Assembly (NCBI GenBank): GCA_021413925.1
Contig: JAIOPL010000026.1
Coordinates: 62,001-126,000, forward strand
DNA from: Verrucomicrobiota bacterium
Lineage (GTDB): Bacteria; Verrucomicrobiota; Verrucomicrobiia; Chthoniobacterales; UBA6821
Direction of reading: 5' to 3'
DNA length: 64,000 nucleotides
A program made the translations under genes and the position numbers. Within the stretch, counting starts at the first letter, position 1. The number at the start of each line of letters is the position of its first letter. Below the pieces are notes generated by a model. The model did not search any database, was not told the origin of the DNA, and saw nothing but the letters and a program-made list of their open reading frames with translations. Shown here in pieces: positions 32,663 through 41,347 of this stretch.

Positions 32663-34438
32663 ATGTCCAAACCCGCCACTACAGAAACCCGCATGGAGAA
32701 GATCGTCAGTCTCTGCAAGAGGCGCGGCTTCATCTACCAGTCCTCCGAGATCTACGGCGGCATCGGGGGCTTCTGGGACTACGGCCCGTTGGGTGCGGAA
32801 CTGAAGCGCAATCTCCGCGATACCTGGTGGCGTGCGATGACCCGGGAGAGGGAGGATGTGGTTGGCCTCGATGCCACGATCATCATGCACCCGGCGATCT
32901 GGAAGGCCAGCGGCCATGTCGATACCTTCGCCGACATGATGCGTGAGTGCACCGTCTCCAATAAGCGGGTCCGCGCTGACCATGTGGAGCCCCAGGCCGG
33001 TTCAGTGATCCGCTTCACTGGGGCCAAGGCGCCCGCTCCAGGAAATTGGTATCTCGACAGAACCATCACTGTCTTGATGAAGCAGGGAGAGCACATTGAG
33101 AGCTTCCGCAAGCGGGTCCGCCTGCTTATTGCCCAGAACGCAGGCACCGCTGCAGGTAAGCCGGAAGAGATAGAACTCCTGGGCGAAGAGAAGATCGACG
33201 TGATCGATGGTTCGGTTGATTTTCATCCCGAGACCGGCGGAATGCTCAACGAGGCGAGGCCGTTTAATTTGATGCTCCGCACCTATGTGGGACCGACGGC
33301 CACCGAGAACGATGTCGCCTATCTGAGGCCCGAAACAGCCCAGGCGATCTTCGCCCAGTTCAAGAATGTCTGCGACTCCTCACGCGTGAAGGTCCCCTTC
33401 GGCATCGGCCAGATCGGGAAGGCCTTCCGCAACGAGGTGACGCCGAAAAACTTTACCTTCCGATCACGCGAGTTCGAGCAGATGGAACTCGAGTTCTTCA
33501 TCAAGCCCGATGAGGCCGTCCGGCTCATCCATAGATCCGTGGCGGCATGGCATGAAGGAGCCGATCTGAGCGAACCAAAGCCCGATTGGGGCTGGGAAAT
33601 GTGGCACCGCTACTGGGTCGCGCAGCGCACGGCCTACTATGCCTCGATCGGCCTTGGCATGGATGTCCTCGAATACCATTGGCAGTCCAAAGCCGACCTC
33701 GCTCACTACGCCCGCGCCTGCGTCGATATCCTCTACAAGTTCCCCTTCGGCACCGACGAACTGGAAGGAATCGCGGCACGCGGATCCTTCGACCTGACCC
33801 AGCATCAGACCCACTCCGGCAAACAGCTCGAGTATTTTGACGAGGAGTTGAAGGCCGCTTGCGACGCAATGACCCAGGAGCAGAAGACAGCCTTTATCGA
33901 GGAGACCCATGCGGCGCGTACAAATCCGGAAACATCCCGCGAGGAGATCACGTCGACCTGCGAGAAGCTCTTCAAGGGTCTCTACATACCCCATGTGATC
34001 GAGCCCTCTGCGGGACTCGACCGGCTGGCCCTGGCCATTCTCGCGAATGCCTTCGACGAGGAGGAGGTCACCGATGATAAGGGAAAGACCGAGACCCGGA
34101 CGGTGCTTCATTTCCATCCGAGGATCGCCCCGATCAAGGTCGGCGTCTTCCCGCTGCTCAAGAATAAGCCGGAACTCGTCTCCAAGGCCCGGGAGATCGT
34201 CGCTCTTCTGCGCCCCCACATGAGCGTCTTCTACGACGAGACCGCAGCCATCGGTCGCCGCTACCGCCGACAGGACGAGGCGGGAACCCCGTTCGGAGTC
34301 ACCATCGATTTCGAGACGCTCGGCGAGGAGAAGCCGGAGTTCAAGGATACCGTGACGCTGCGCGAGCGGGACTCGATGGAACAGCGCCGTATCCCGATCG
34401 CGGAACTGCTACCCTTCCTGCTCAGCAAGATTTTGTGA
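32663..34438 (+). CDS. glyQS: Glycyl-tRNA synthetase, one-chain (eukaryal/archaeal) type
   Basis: A 591-residue class II synthetase that charges tRNA-Gly, of the alpha2 dimer form rather than the separate GlyQ and GlyS chains. The N-terminal region has LCKRRGFIYQSSEIYGGIGG, FWDYGPLGAELKRNLRDTWW, RPETAQAIFAQFKNV and FGIGQIGKAFRNEVTPKNFT, with the class II motif 2 FRSREFEQMELEFF. The C-terminal anticodon-binding part has VGVFPLLKNKPELVSKARE and TPFGVTIDFETL. Length is normal. The spacer before it is 115 bp. Confidence 0.96.
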   Translation: MSKPATTETRMEKIVSLCKRRGFIYQSSEIYGGIGGFWDYGPLGAELKRNLRDTWWRAMTREREDVVGLDATIIMHPAIWKASGHVDTFADMMRECTVSNKRVRADHVEPQAGSVIRFTGAKAPAPGNWYLDRTITVLMKQGEHIESFRKRVRLLIAQNAGTAAGKPEEIELLGEEKIDVIDGSVDFHPETGGMLNEARPFNLMLRTYVGPTATENDVAYLRPETAQAIFAQFKNVCDSSRVKVPFGIGQIGKAFRNEVTPKNFTFRSREFEQMELEFFIKPDEAVRLIHRSVAAWHEGADLSEPKPDWGWEMWHRYWVAQRTAYYASIGLGMDVLEYHWQSKADLAHYARACVDILYKFPFGTDELEGIAARGSFDLTQHQTHSGKQLEYFDEELKAACDAMTQEQKTAFIEETHAARTNPETSREEITSTCEKLFKGLYIPHVIEPSAGLDRLALAILANAFDEEEVTDDKGKTETRTVLHFHPRIAPIKVGVFPLLKNKPELVSKAREIVALLRPHMSVFYDETAAIGRRYRRQDEAGTPFGVTIDFETLGEEKPEFKDTVTLRERDSMEQRRIPIAELLPFLLSKIL

Positions 34439-34470
34439 GCTTCAACTCTCTGACACCCGAAGATAAATAG

Positions 34471-34652
34471 TCTCCCGCAGAGGCGCAGAGACGCAGAGTG
34501 GAAAAGGAAGTGCAAAAGAAAGTGGAAAGTGCGTTTTGCCTCAAAAGAACGTAAAGACCCGAAAGATTCCAACTTGAATCCTCATGGTTATTTTTCGCTG
34601 CTAATTTTATTTACTGCAAAGATCTCTGCGCCTCCGCGCCTCTGCGGGATAA
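34471..34652. repeat. Inverted-repeat element with CGCAGAG arms, second copy
   Basis: The left arm (34471-34499) and right arm (34624-34652) are inverted copies around CCGCAGAGGCGC. They match the arms at 28249-28376, while the 124-bp centre does not. It fills most of the 236-bp spacer between the convergent glycyl-tRNA synthetase and xseA genes, so it may act as a bidirectional transcription end or be a non-coding mobile unit. Confidence 0.65.
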
Positions 34653-34674
34653 TTTGCATCCAGGGCCGTTATCT

Positions 34675-36195
34675 TTATCTCTCCACGACGGAGGCCGTCT
34701 CTCCGTCGGCGAATTGGGTCAGCATCCTCTCTCCCGGATTAATCTGGGAGGCGGAGGTGATGACCTTCCCATCTTTCCTCCGCGTAATGCTGAAACCCCG
34801 CTGCAGGGTTGCCTGGGGGCTGAGCGCTGCGAGGGCCGAACCAACCCGACTGATCCTGCCCTTCTCACGCTCGAACCGGTGACGAAGGATGACACCTAGC
34901 TGATCCCCCACCGAGGAGAGCCTCTGCTCGGCATTTGCCAGACGATAACCCGGATGGGCCGAGGCAATCTGCGCCGACATTCTGCCTAGCGTGGCATCCA
35001 ACTGTTCCAAACGGCGATCCAAGTGCCCGGAAAGGGACTCCTCGAGACGGTCCGAAGTCTGACGAGCCTCCTCCGTCCGGCGGTAGGGTTCCCGGAATAG
35101 TAACGAGGAAGCCAGTCGGTGCTCAGCTGCACGATGAAGCCCGATCAGCGCATCGGCCTCGCGTGCAATCCTAGCCACCAGGGAACGGCAGCGCTCCAAG
35201 AGTTCGGAGCCCTCTGCGGCAAGCAGTTCCGCGGCGGCACTCGGGGTGGGAGCCCGGAGATCAGCAACGAAATCCGCGATCGAGAAGTCGATCTCATGCC
35301 CCACGGCGCTCACGACAGGCACCCGGGATTCGGCGATGGCACGGGCGACGACCTCTTCGTTGAATTCCCAGAGATCCTCCAGACTCCCGCCGCCGCGTGT
35401 GACGACAATGACATCCACGGGACCGATAGAGGGATTTCCCTGGGAGAGTTCTGAAATGGCGGCGGCAATTTCGGCGGCCGCTCCCTTGCCCTGAACCCGC
35501 ACGGGATTGATGACCACCCGGAGCCCCGGATGGCGACGGTGAAGCACCTGCAAGAAATCCTGGATCGCGGCTCCCGTCGGAGAAGTGACCACGCCGATCC
35601 GGCGCGGGAAACGGGGGATCGGACGCTTCCGCTCCCTATCGAAAAGCCCCTCGGCTGCAAGGCGTCGCTTGAGCTCCTCAAACCGGGCCTGAAGCATTCC
35701 TTCTCCCTTGGCCTGCACCAGTCGCACCATCAGCTGGTACTGCCCGCGTGCCTGGTAAACGCTCACCGGTCCGTAAAGCTGTACTTGGAGGCCGTCGCGC
35801 AACTCGACCTTCTGGCCCGAGGCGGATCGGGCAAAGAGGACACAGGATAACTGCGATTCCTCGTCCTTGAGCGTGAAGTAGCAATGACCGGAGCCTTGGC
35901 GACGGAGGTTGGAAATCTCCCCCTCTACCCAGACCATGCCGATACCCTCTTCAAGGAGTCCGGTGATCCGTCGTGTCAACTGGGCCACGGAGAAGACTTC
36001 TGGATCCTTTGATCCTGAAGTCGGGAGATGGGAGATAGGCGCTGGGGTCTGGGGAGGAGTCATTCCCATGGGGAGATCCTTCTTTTCAGGAATGCTTGTT
36101 TCCGGCGCTTTTTCCTTCCGGCGCGGGAGCACTGGGGCCATGTCAAAGCCGAGCTGCAACTCCCCCTCCGCTTCCTTGCCTGGGCGACGGGACAT
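34675..36195 (-). CDS. xseA: Exodeoxyribonuclease VII large subunit
   Basis: A 506-residue nuclease subunit that degrades single-stranded DNA with the small subunit XseB, which is not in the window. A Pro-rich N-terminal tail of about 70 residues precedes the OB-fold (VAQLTRRITGLLEEGIGMVW, VEGEISNLRRQGSGHCYFTL). The catalytic core includes RIGVVTSPTGAAIQDFLQVL, VNPVRVQGKGAAAEIAAAI and VIVVTRGGGSLEDLWEFNEE, then AVGHEIDFSIADFVADLRAP. A coiled-coil and a terminal QRGFSITRRKDGKVI segment end it. The tail is longer than in E. coli XseA. Confidence 0.95.
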   Translation of the reverse strand: MSRRPGKEAEGELQLGFDMAPVLPRRKEKAPETSIPEKKDLPMGMTPPQTPAPISHLPTSGSKDPEVFSVAQLTRRITGLLEEGIGMVWVEGEISNLRRQGSGHCYFTLKDEESQLSCVLFARSASGQKVELRDGLQVQLYGPVSVYQARGQYQLMVRLVQAKGEGMLQARFEELKRRLAAEGLFDRERKRPIPRFPRRIGVVTSPTGAAIQDFLQVLHRRHPGLRVVINPVRVQGKGAAAEIAAAISELSQGNPSIGPVDVIVVTRGGGSLEDLWEFNEEVVARAIAESRVPVVSAVGHEIDFSIADFVADLRAPTPSAAAELLAAEGSELLERCRSLVARIAREADALIGLHRAAEHRLASSLLFREPYRRTEEARQTSDRLEESLSGHLDRRLEQLDATLGRMSAQIASAHPGYRLANAEQRLSSVGDQLGVILRHRFEREKGRISRVGSALAALSPQATLQRGFSITRRKDGKVITSASQINPGERMLTQFADGETASVVER

Positions 36196-36197
36196 GG

Positions 36198-36806
36198 TCA
36201 GGAGAGCTGGGAACGCAGTCCCGCTAGCAACTTCTCCAGGCGCTTCGGGATCTCAACCTCCTCCAGCAGTATCTGGCGGATACGGGGATCAGCCACCAGG
36301 GTCGAGGCCACCAGATCTGTGATAACGCCAATACTGGTGATCTGATTCAAGTAGGCTTCGAACTGGGATGGGAGTTCGATCCCCTGCTCTTTGAAGCGCG
36401 CACACAGGGCGTGAAGCTGGATGACCTTCGATTCGAGATCATCGTGTTCCCCTTCATGACTGCGAAGCTCCTCGACCCGCGCAACACGATAGGGGCTCGA
36501 CTGATCCCAACCGATGAACCGCACGCGGCAGACCCCCTGGAGGATCAGGTTGGAAGTTCCATCATCATTCCGGATACAGGCCCGAACCAATCCCGCTCCG
36601 GCGATCATCTCGACTTCGCTCTCCTCCTGATTGCGAGGCATCGCCATGGCTACCATGCGACCCGCAGCAAGTGCCTCCTCTAGCATCTCACGATAACGCG
36701 GTTCGAAAATATAGAGGGGCAGTAGGGCATTGGGGAAGAGTGTTACCCCGGGGAGCACCATGACCGGAAGGGTGGGCGGGAGTGGTTCTATTTGTTCCCC
36801 ATTCAT
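36198..36806 (-). CDS. Lon N-terminal (substrate-binding) domain protein
   Basis: A 202-residue stand-alone LON substrate-binding domain. LPVMVLPGVTLFPNALLPLY and IFEPRYREMLEEALAAGRMV are the family signature; LVRACIRNDDGTSNLILQGV and RVRFIGWDQ follow. No AAA ATPase or protease part is present. Such proteins have unclear roles and may bind unfolded proteins. Its stop is 2 bp before the xseA start, so the two are likely co-transcribed. Confidence 0.87.
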   Translation of the reverse strand: MNGEQIEPLPPTLPVMVLPGVTLFPNALLPLYIFEPRYREMLEEALAAGRMVAMAMPRNQEESEVEMIAGAGLVRACIRNDDGTSNLILQGVCRVRFIGWDQSSPYRVARVEELRSHEGEHDDLESKVIQLHALCARFKEQGIELPSQFEAYLNQITSIGVITDLVASTLVADPRIRQILLEEVEIPKRLEKLLAGLRSQLS

Positions 36807-37132
36807 GACATCAGGCTACGCATTCCAGGAGCTCTCCATAAACCAGAAAAACCTGTTTTGACGTCCGATCCGACTCCGCAGTGAATTCTACCAATCACAG
36901 GAAGAAATGGTACTAGAGCGGCGAAGGGGTTTTGGTGGGTGGCGCGGAGGAAGAGTGATGGCTACCTTCAGGTAACCTGAGCGATGACGACACTGCTACA
37001 CGCCAAAAGAACCAGCCGTAGAGTGTCATTTCTGATAGTGATTGGTATTAAGGCGAAATTGTTCCTTTTTAAACCTTCACCCAGCACTTTCCAGCAGCTA
37101 GTTACAAGCCTGTGATTGGCTCCTGTCCTCCC
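36807..37132. other. 326-bp spacer before the type II secretion locus
   Basis: No gene is seen. At 36958-36996 there is the palindrome TCAGGTAACCTGA within a stretch resembling 1112-1149 and, more weakly, 24739-24768 just before lpxI. This suggests a small dispersed repeat. A promoter for the secretion operon is expected here, but I see no convincing box pair. Confidence 0.4.
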
Positions 37133-38338
37133 ATGTTTTCTAGATCGGGCAGTGTGTCCTTGATGATCTGCCTGTTCATTGCTGCCATTTCCACACTCAG
37201 AGCGGGGACATTCGATCCTCTGACCGTGACCCTTCAGCCCAAGCTTACCATCGGCTCGATTCCCGTTTGGGAAACTGGAACCAATAACGTTCCTTCCATT
37301 CATCCCGAGTCTGATTCCGTTGACATTCCCGTCCCATCCCTCTCCTCCCAGGAGGAGATCGGGTGCTTCGCTCTTACCGTGGTGTTCCAAGACAACGGGG
37401 ATGGAGGACCCGTCGTGGAGTGGAGATCTAACCAGGGGGATCTTACCCTTCTAAGTGCAGGCTTGGGGGAGACCGGGGTGGCGCTTGGATTGAATGCTCG
37501 CACTCTCCTGCTTCCCCAGTCACTGACCCTGGACGGGGGTACTGTCAGGGTCTCCTTTGCCGGAAGGTTTTCTCGCCTAATCTTGTTTTCCCTGCGACCG
37601 GCAAGGGAGCTGGGAGTGGCGGCGCTTGGCGAGGACTTCAAGCCTGCCCTTATCGAGAATGATCATCAGGTGCTTACCGAGGAGGAAGTCTCCGGAGGCG
37701 ATCATCGTCCCCAGTCAGGAGACAGGACCGATGGTTATGTCATCCATGCGGATCTGGCAGCCTCTCCCCTGCGTCTCGATCTCTCGGGATCGGGAAACAC
37801 GACGGAATTCGTGGTCCCTCTCTCCGGCAAGCCGGCGGGAAGCTTGCTACAGGCCGAGGTGGGAGGACTGGATCCAGAATCTTGGATTGAGGTCAGCATC
37901 AATGGCGAGTTGCGTGGCATTCTGGCCCCGGTCCCCTTTTCTCTCACGTCACCCGGCATCATCATTTCCCCTGATGGCCGCCTGCAAGTGGCGGGTTGGA
38001 GGAGCGCCTCGATTTTTATTCCCTCCCGACTCTGGACTTCGGGTGACAACTCGATTGTCCTCTTACTGCACCGGGCTCCGGGCGATTCCGGCGCTCCTGT
38101 CTACCTGAGGAATGTCAGAACCGATCTTCTTTTCCCCAGCGTTAGCACTCCATTACCTGCGACGACTGCTGCCCCGGTGAACGCCACCAGTTCGAGCGCC
38201 GGCACCAGTGCCGCCCCCTTATCAACGGCATCGAGATCTCCTGAAACCCTCTCTACCGGATCACTTTACGGAAATCCTTCGCCATCGCTTTTTCATGCCT
38301 CCTCACCGGCCCCCCTTCCCACAGGCGGCCCTCCTTAA
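37133..38338 (+). CDS. Exported protein of unknown function upstream of the type II secretion genes
   Basis: A 401-residue protein with a signal peptide (SVSLMICLFIAAISTLRAG). The mature part is beta-rich: LTVTLQPKLTIGSIPVWETG, CFALTVVFQDNGDGGPVVEW, a middle with QAEVGGLDPESWIEVSINGE and VYLRNVRTDLLF. A Ser/Thr/Pro/Ala-rich low-complexity tail of about 70 residues ends it. I do not recognise the family; the central part resembles a jelly-roll or carbohydrate-binding fold. It lies 98 bp before gspG and could be a secretion substrate or accessory. The start may also be the GTG at 37112. Confidence 0.62.
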   Translation: MFSRSGSVSLMICLFIAAISTLRAGTFDPLTVTLQPKLTIGSIPVWETGTNNVPSIHPESDSVDIPVPSLSSQEEIGCFALTVVFQDNGDGGPVVEWRSNQGDLTLLSAGLGETGVALGLNARTLLLPQSLTLDGGTVRVSFAGRFSRLILFSLRPARELGVAALGEDFKPALIENDHQVLTEEEVSGGDHRPQSGDRTDGYVIHADLAASPLRLDLSGSGNTTEFVVPLSGKPAGSLLQAEVGGLDPESWIEVSINGELRGILAPVPFSLTSPGIIISPDGRLQVAGWRSASIFIPSRLWTSGDNSIVLLLHRAPGDSGAPVYLRNVRTDLLFPSVSTPLPATTAAPVNATSSSAGTSAAPLSTASRSPETLSTGSLYGNPSPSLFHASSPAPLPTGGPP

Positions 38339-38436
38339 ACTCACCGACCGATCTTGACGCCACGCGCTTCCTAGATGAGATCTAGGGAAACACTGAATCT
38401 CCCCTTTCTTCAACCATCCGAACGATCTTGCCATCC

Positions 38437-38874
38437 ATGAACAATCCCTCTCGTCGCAACCGCCGCGCCTCACTCCGCGGGGATTCAGGTTACACTCTCT
38501 TCGAGATCATGCTCGTCCTCGGCATCATTGCCGTCCTGGTCGGATCTGCAATCTACATGCTCTCAGGCAACATTGATGTGGCCAAGGAACAGCGCGTGCA
38601 GAGCGATATCCAAGCCATCTCCATGCAACTCCGGACTTATGAGATGCTCAATTACCGCAAACCAACCACCGAACAAGGCCTCAAGGCTCTGGTCCAGAGG
38701 CCCTCATCGGATCCGAAGCCGCAGCATTGGAAGAAGCTGATGGAGAGTGTCCCTCTTGACCCATGGGGTAATGATTACGTCTACATCAATCCGGGAAAGT
38801 TCAAGACCGACGGTTTCGATCTCTACTCATTCGGGCCGAAGGGAGTCGAGGGTGACGGCAATATCGGAAAATAA
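38437..38874 (+). CDS. gspG: Type II secretion major pseudopilin GspG
   Basis: A 145-residue major pseudopilin. A positively charged leader ends with SG before YTLFEIMLVLGIIAVLVGSA, where prepilin peptidase should cut and methylate; Glu5 is present, and position 1 is Tyr rather than Phe. The C-terminal part has TYEMLNYRKPTTEQGLKALV, PLDPWGNDYVYINPGK and FDLYSFGPKG, typical calcium-site GspG features. The ATG at 38437 is preferred to the in-frame TTG at 38428. It opens the run of overlapping pseudopilin genes. Confidence 0.93.
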   Translation: MNNPSRRNRRASLRGDSGYTLFEIMLVLGIIAVLVGSAIYMLSGNIDVAKEQRVQSDIQAISMQLRTYEMLNYRKPTTEQGLKALVQRPSSDPKPQHWKKLMESVPLDPWGNDYVYINPGKFKTDGFDLYSFGPKGVEGDGNIGK

Positions 38875-39313
38875 TCGGCGGGTGCGGAGAAGGGCCGTCC
38901 GCGCTTTTACTCTTCTAGAGATCATCATTGCCCTCTCACTGGTGGCGATTCTCATCTCGGCCTCACTTCCCTATCTTTTCGACTCCTTTGCTGCTGCATC
39001 GGGAGACCGCGCGGCGGACGCTATCACAAAAAGAGCGCAGGAGATCCGCTCCAAGGCCATGGAATCCGGAGAACGTCAGAAAATCATCCTGACCTCCAAT
39101 GGCATCAAAGACATGCCGTTGCCAAACGGATGGACGCTTGAAGTCAAGGGGCTCAACCACTCGAGATTCCATGCTCCTGCACGCAACCAGTCATGGGAAT
39201 TCAATGCTGCAGGCATCTGCGAACCGATCTCCCTCCGCCTCACAAACAAAGATCGGGAGATCCTGCTCTCCTTTGATGCGCTGACAGCACAACCGGCCCA
39301 TGATGATGAGTGA
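38852..39313 (+). CDS. gspH: Type II secretion pseudopilin GspH-like
   Basis: A 153-residue minor pseudopilin. The leader RRRAVRA is followed by FTLLEIIIALSLVAILISAS, with Glu5 present and Ala, not Gly, at the -1 position. The C-terminal part is beta-rich (IILTSNGIKDMPLPNGWTLE). The start taken is the GTG at 38852, preceded by an AAGGGAG ribosome site and overlapping gspG by 23 bp; a GTG at 38882 is an alternative. Its job is to help assemble the pseudopilus tip. Confidence 0.82.
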   Translation: MTAISENNRRVRRRAVRAFTLLEIIIALSLVAILISASLPYLFDSFAAASGDRAADAITKRAQEIRSKAMESGERQKIILTSNGIKDMPLPNGWTLEVKGLNHSRFHAPARNQSWEFNAAGICEPISLRLTNKDREILLSFDALTAQPAHDDE

Positions 39314-39707
39314 CCGAGATCTTAAGAAAAGAGCAGAGGGCTTTACCCAGGGTTTCACCTTGTTCGAGGTGCTGATTGCTCTCGCGGTCTTCATGATGGC
39401 CGTGACCGGTCTGGCCATCGCCTTGAATACGGCGCTTCAGGCGGCCCTGGAGGTTAGGCAGCGCTCGTTTTGCCGGGCAGAACTGGAATCACGGCTCGCC
39501 TTCTGCCAGGCAGTGCCTCCTCCCGTCGGAAGCACCAGGGTCCTGGAGGCCTCGAAAAACCACGGGGTGAAGGTCGAGGAGACCCTTGTTCCCTGGCCGG
39601 TGAAAAACGGGCAGGGCCTCGAGGTAGTAGGCCTGAAGAAGCTGACGATCAAGACAACCGCCGGCAACCAGACGGATAGGGCCGAGATTCTTCTTAATCT
39701 GCCATGA
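39300..39707 (+). CDS. gspI: Type II secretion pseudopilin GspI-like
   Basis: A 135-residue minor pseudopilin. TQG precedes FTLFEVLIALAVFMMAVTGL, with Gly at -1 and Glu5. The remainder (EVRQRSFCRAELESRLAFCQ, LKKLTIKTTAGNQTDRAEIL) is as short as GspI usually is. It overlaps the end of gspH by 14 bp and gspJ by 4 bp. Three consecutive ATGs (39300, 39303, 39306) may serve as start. Confidence 0.8.
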   Translation: MMMSDRDLKKRAEGFTQGFTLFEVLIALAVFMMAVTGLAIALNTALQAALEVRQRSFCRAELESRLAFCQAVPPPVGSTRVLEASKNHGVKVEETLVPWPVKNGQGLEVVGLKKLTIKTTAGNQTDRAEILLNLP

Positions 39708-40399
39708 TCACCCGGGCCTCCAAACGATCTGGCGACAGTACCCTGAAAGCCTTCACGCTGTTGGAGGTCATCCTTTCGATGGCGATCATGGCCCTACTCG
39801 CAGCCTCGGTCTATGCGATCACGAGTTCCTCCATCACGGCAGCACGTACGGCGATGGATCAACAACTTGTCCTGCGCCGCCTGGATGCCTTCCTGCGAAT
39901 CACCCGCAACGCTTTCCTTAATCTTCCAGAACAGGGAACAGTCGCTCTCGAAATTGGTAAGGGTAAAGGAGGGGAAGCAGAGCCCCGCTTAATCTTGGGA
40001 AAGGTTCAGGGACTCTTTGGGATGCCAAGCCTTGGTGGAGCATCTCTGATGCTAGCCTCAAAGGCGCGCTCGGATGGCACGAGGACGATCTGCATGGTAA
40101 GAATTCCCGCCCGTTTGAACGACCGTGAACTGGCAGCGGCAATGAATGCACCTGGCGTTCCGCTTCTGCCTAAAGTCCGAAAACCGCGTTGGTCGTTTAT
40201 GGCGGGAGCCAATGGGGATGGGACACCTGCCTGGAAAGAGGAGTGGCCCGCAGGAAGTGGAAGTACCCGACCCCTGCTGGTGCGTCTGCAGCTAGAAATC
40301 GACGAGATACCGGATCCGGTGGAAGCGATTTTTTATGTGCCGCCGTTAGTAGCACCCCAAGCTGTCACGACAACTCAAACAAATGCAGTGCAGCCATGA
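39704..40399 (+). CDS. gspJ: Type II secretion pseudopilin GspJ-like
   Basis: A 231-residue minor pseudopilin. The leader ends with LKA before FTLLEVILSMAIMALLAASV, again with Ala at -1. The middle has RLDAFLRITRNAFLNLPEQG, and the C-terminal third is a beta-rich domain with VRLQLEIDEIPDPVEAIFYV. It overlaps gspI and gspK by 4 bp each. The size is that of GspJ, which forms the tip complex with GspI and GspK. Confidence 0.8.
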   Translation: MITRASKRSGDSTLKAFTLLEVILSMAIMALLAASVYAITSSSITAARTAMDQQLVLRRLDAFLRITRNAFLNLPEQGTVALEIGKGKGGEAEPRLILGKVQGLFGMPSLGGASLMLASKARSDGTRTICMVRIPARLNDRELAAAMNAPGVPLLPKVRKPRWSFMAGANGDGTPAWKEEWPAGSGSTRPLLVRLQLEIDEIPDPVEAIFYVPPLVAPQAVTTTQTNAVQP

Positions 40400-41340
40400 A
40401 GAGCCTCCCTCTGCAACGAACCTCCGCAATGGCCCTGCCGATGGTGCTCTGGAGCATCGCCTTACTCACCGGTATCCTCCTGCTTTTGGCCGGAATCATC
40501 GAGGGATGGATCACCGAGGAGACACATTCCGGAAAACTCTTCCAGGCGCGCCAGCAGGCCTTGTCCGGGGTAGCCGTCGCCATGAACCCCGGGATTTTCC
40601 CGGGAGACCCCCTCTTAAATCAGTTCTCCAAGGATGGAAGCGAGGGATATCAGGTCGTGATCAAGGATGAGTCAGGACTGATCAATCCGAACTACTACCT
40701 CGCCCAGACACCAGATCAGCGCTCCGTACTCGGCCAACTCTTCACGTCGTGGAAACTCGACAAGAACACCTCGGACACTGCAGTTGACGGGCTCTATGAC
40801 TGGCAAAGCCAAAGTCCCTTCCGGTCGCTTCATGGAGCGAAAAAAGAAGAGTATGAAGCCGCTGGAATGTCGGGTCTCCCTCCGGGAGCTCCCTTTGCCT
40901 CTCCCGAGGAGATGGAGTTAGTGATTGGGTTTGATCCGGTCGTGCAGGCAAAGCCGGACTGGATCAGCTACTTCACCACCTATTACAACGGTCCGGCGAA
41001 TATTCTCCGGGCACCGAAAAACATCTTGGTAGAACTGCTCGGCTTGCTTCCCTCCCAGGCGGATGCCTGGATAGCCCTGAGAGGCGGCAAGGATGGAATT
41101 GAGAACACCGCCGATGATCTTCAGCCGACCGACATCACCAACGCCATCAGCTTGATGGGAGTCAATGGAGCGCAAGGAGCCGTTATTGCAAAGATCTGTA
41201 CCATCGCGGGTTCCGTGCGCCGGATTGAGAGCACCGGCTTCTGTAATGGTGTGAAGCAAAGAATCACGGTGATTGCACCCGCGGGCTCAACACAAAGTCC
41301 CCAAGGTGCAAGCTCTGTGCTAGGGTGGTCGGAGCAATAA
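40396..41340 (+). CDS. gspK: Type II secretion pseudopilin GspK-like
   Basis: A 314-residue protein. The N-terminus has a short basic leader (KSLPLQRTSA) and MALPMVLWSIALLTGILLLL, which lacks Glu5 as GspK does. The middle has VVIKDESGLINPNYYLAQTP and the SAM-like helical region with LVEL-LGLLPSQADAWIALR and ENTADDLQPTDI. The C-terminal part has VRRIESTGFCNG. The size is that of GspK. The start ATG overlaps the gspJ stop by 4 bp. The frame also opens upstream to 40189 inside gspJ, which is a shadow. Confidence 0.85.
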   Translation: MKSLPLQRTSAMALPMVLWSIALLTGILLLLAGIIEGWITEETHSGKLFQARQQALSGVAVAMNPGIFPGDPLLNQFSKDGSEGYQVVIKDESGLINPNYYLAQTPDQRSVLGQLFTSWKLDKNTSDTAVDGLYDWQSQSPFRSLHGAKKEEYEAAGMSGLPPGAPFASPEEMELVIGFDPVVQAKPDWISYFTTYYNGPANILRAPKNILVELLGLLPSQADAWIALRGGKDGIENTADDLQPTDITNAISLMGVNGAQGAVIAKICTIAGSVRRIESTGFCNGVKQRITVIAPAGSTQSPQGASSVLGWSEQ

Positions 41341-41347
41341 TTCTGCC

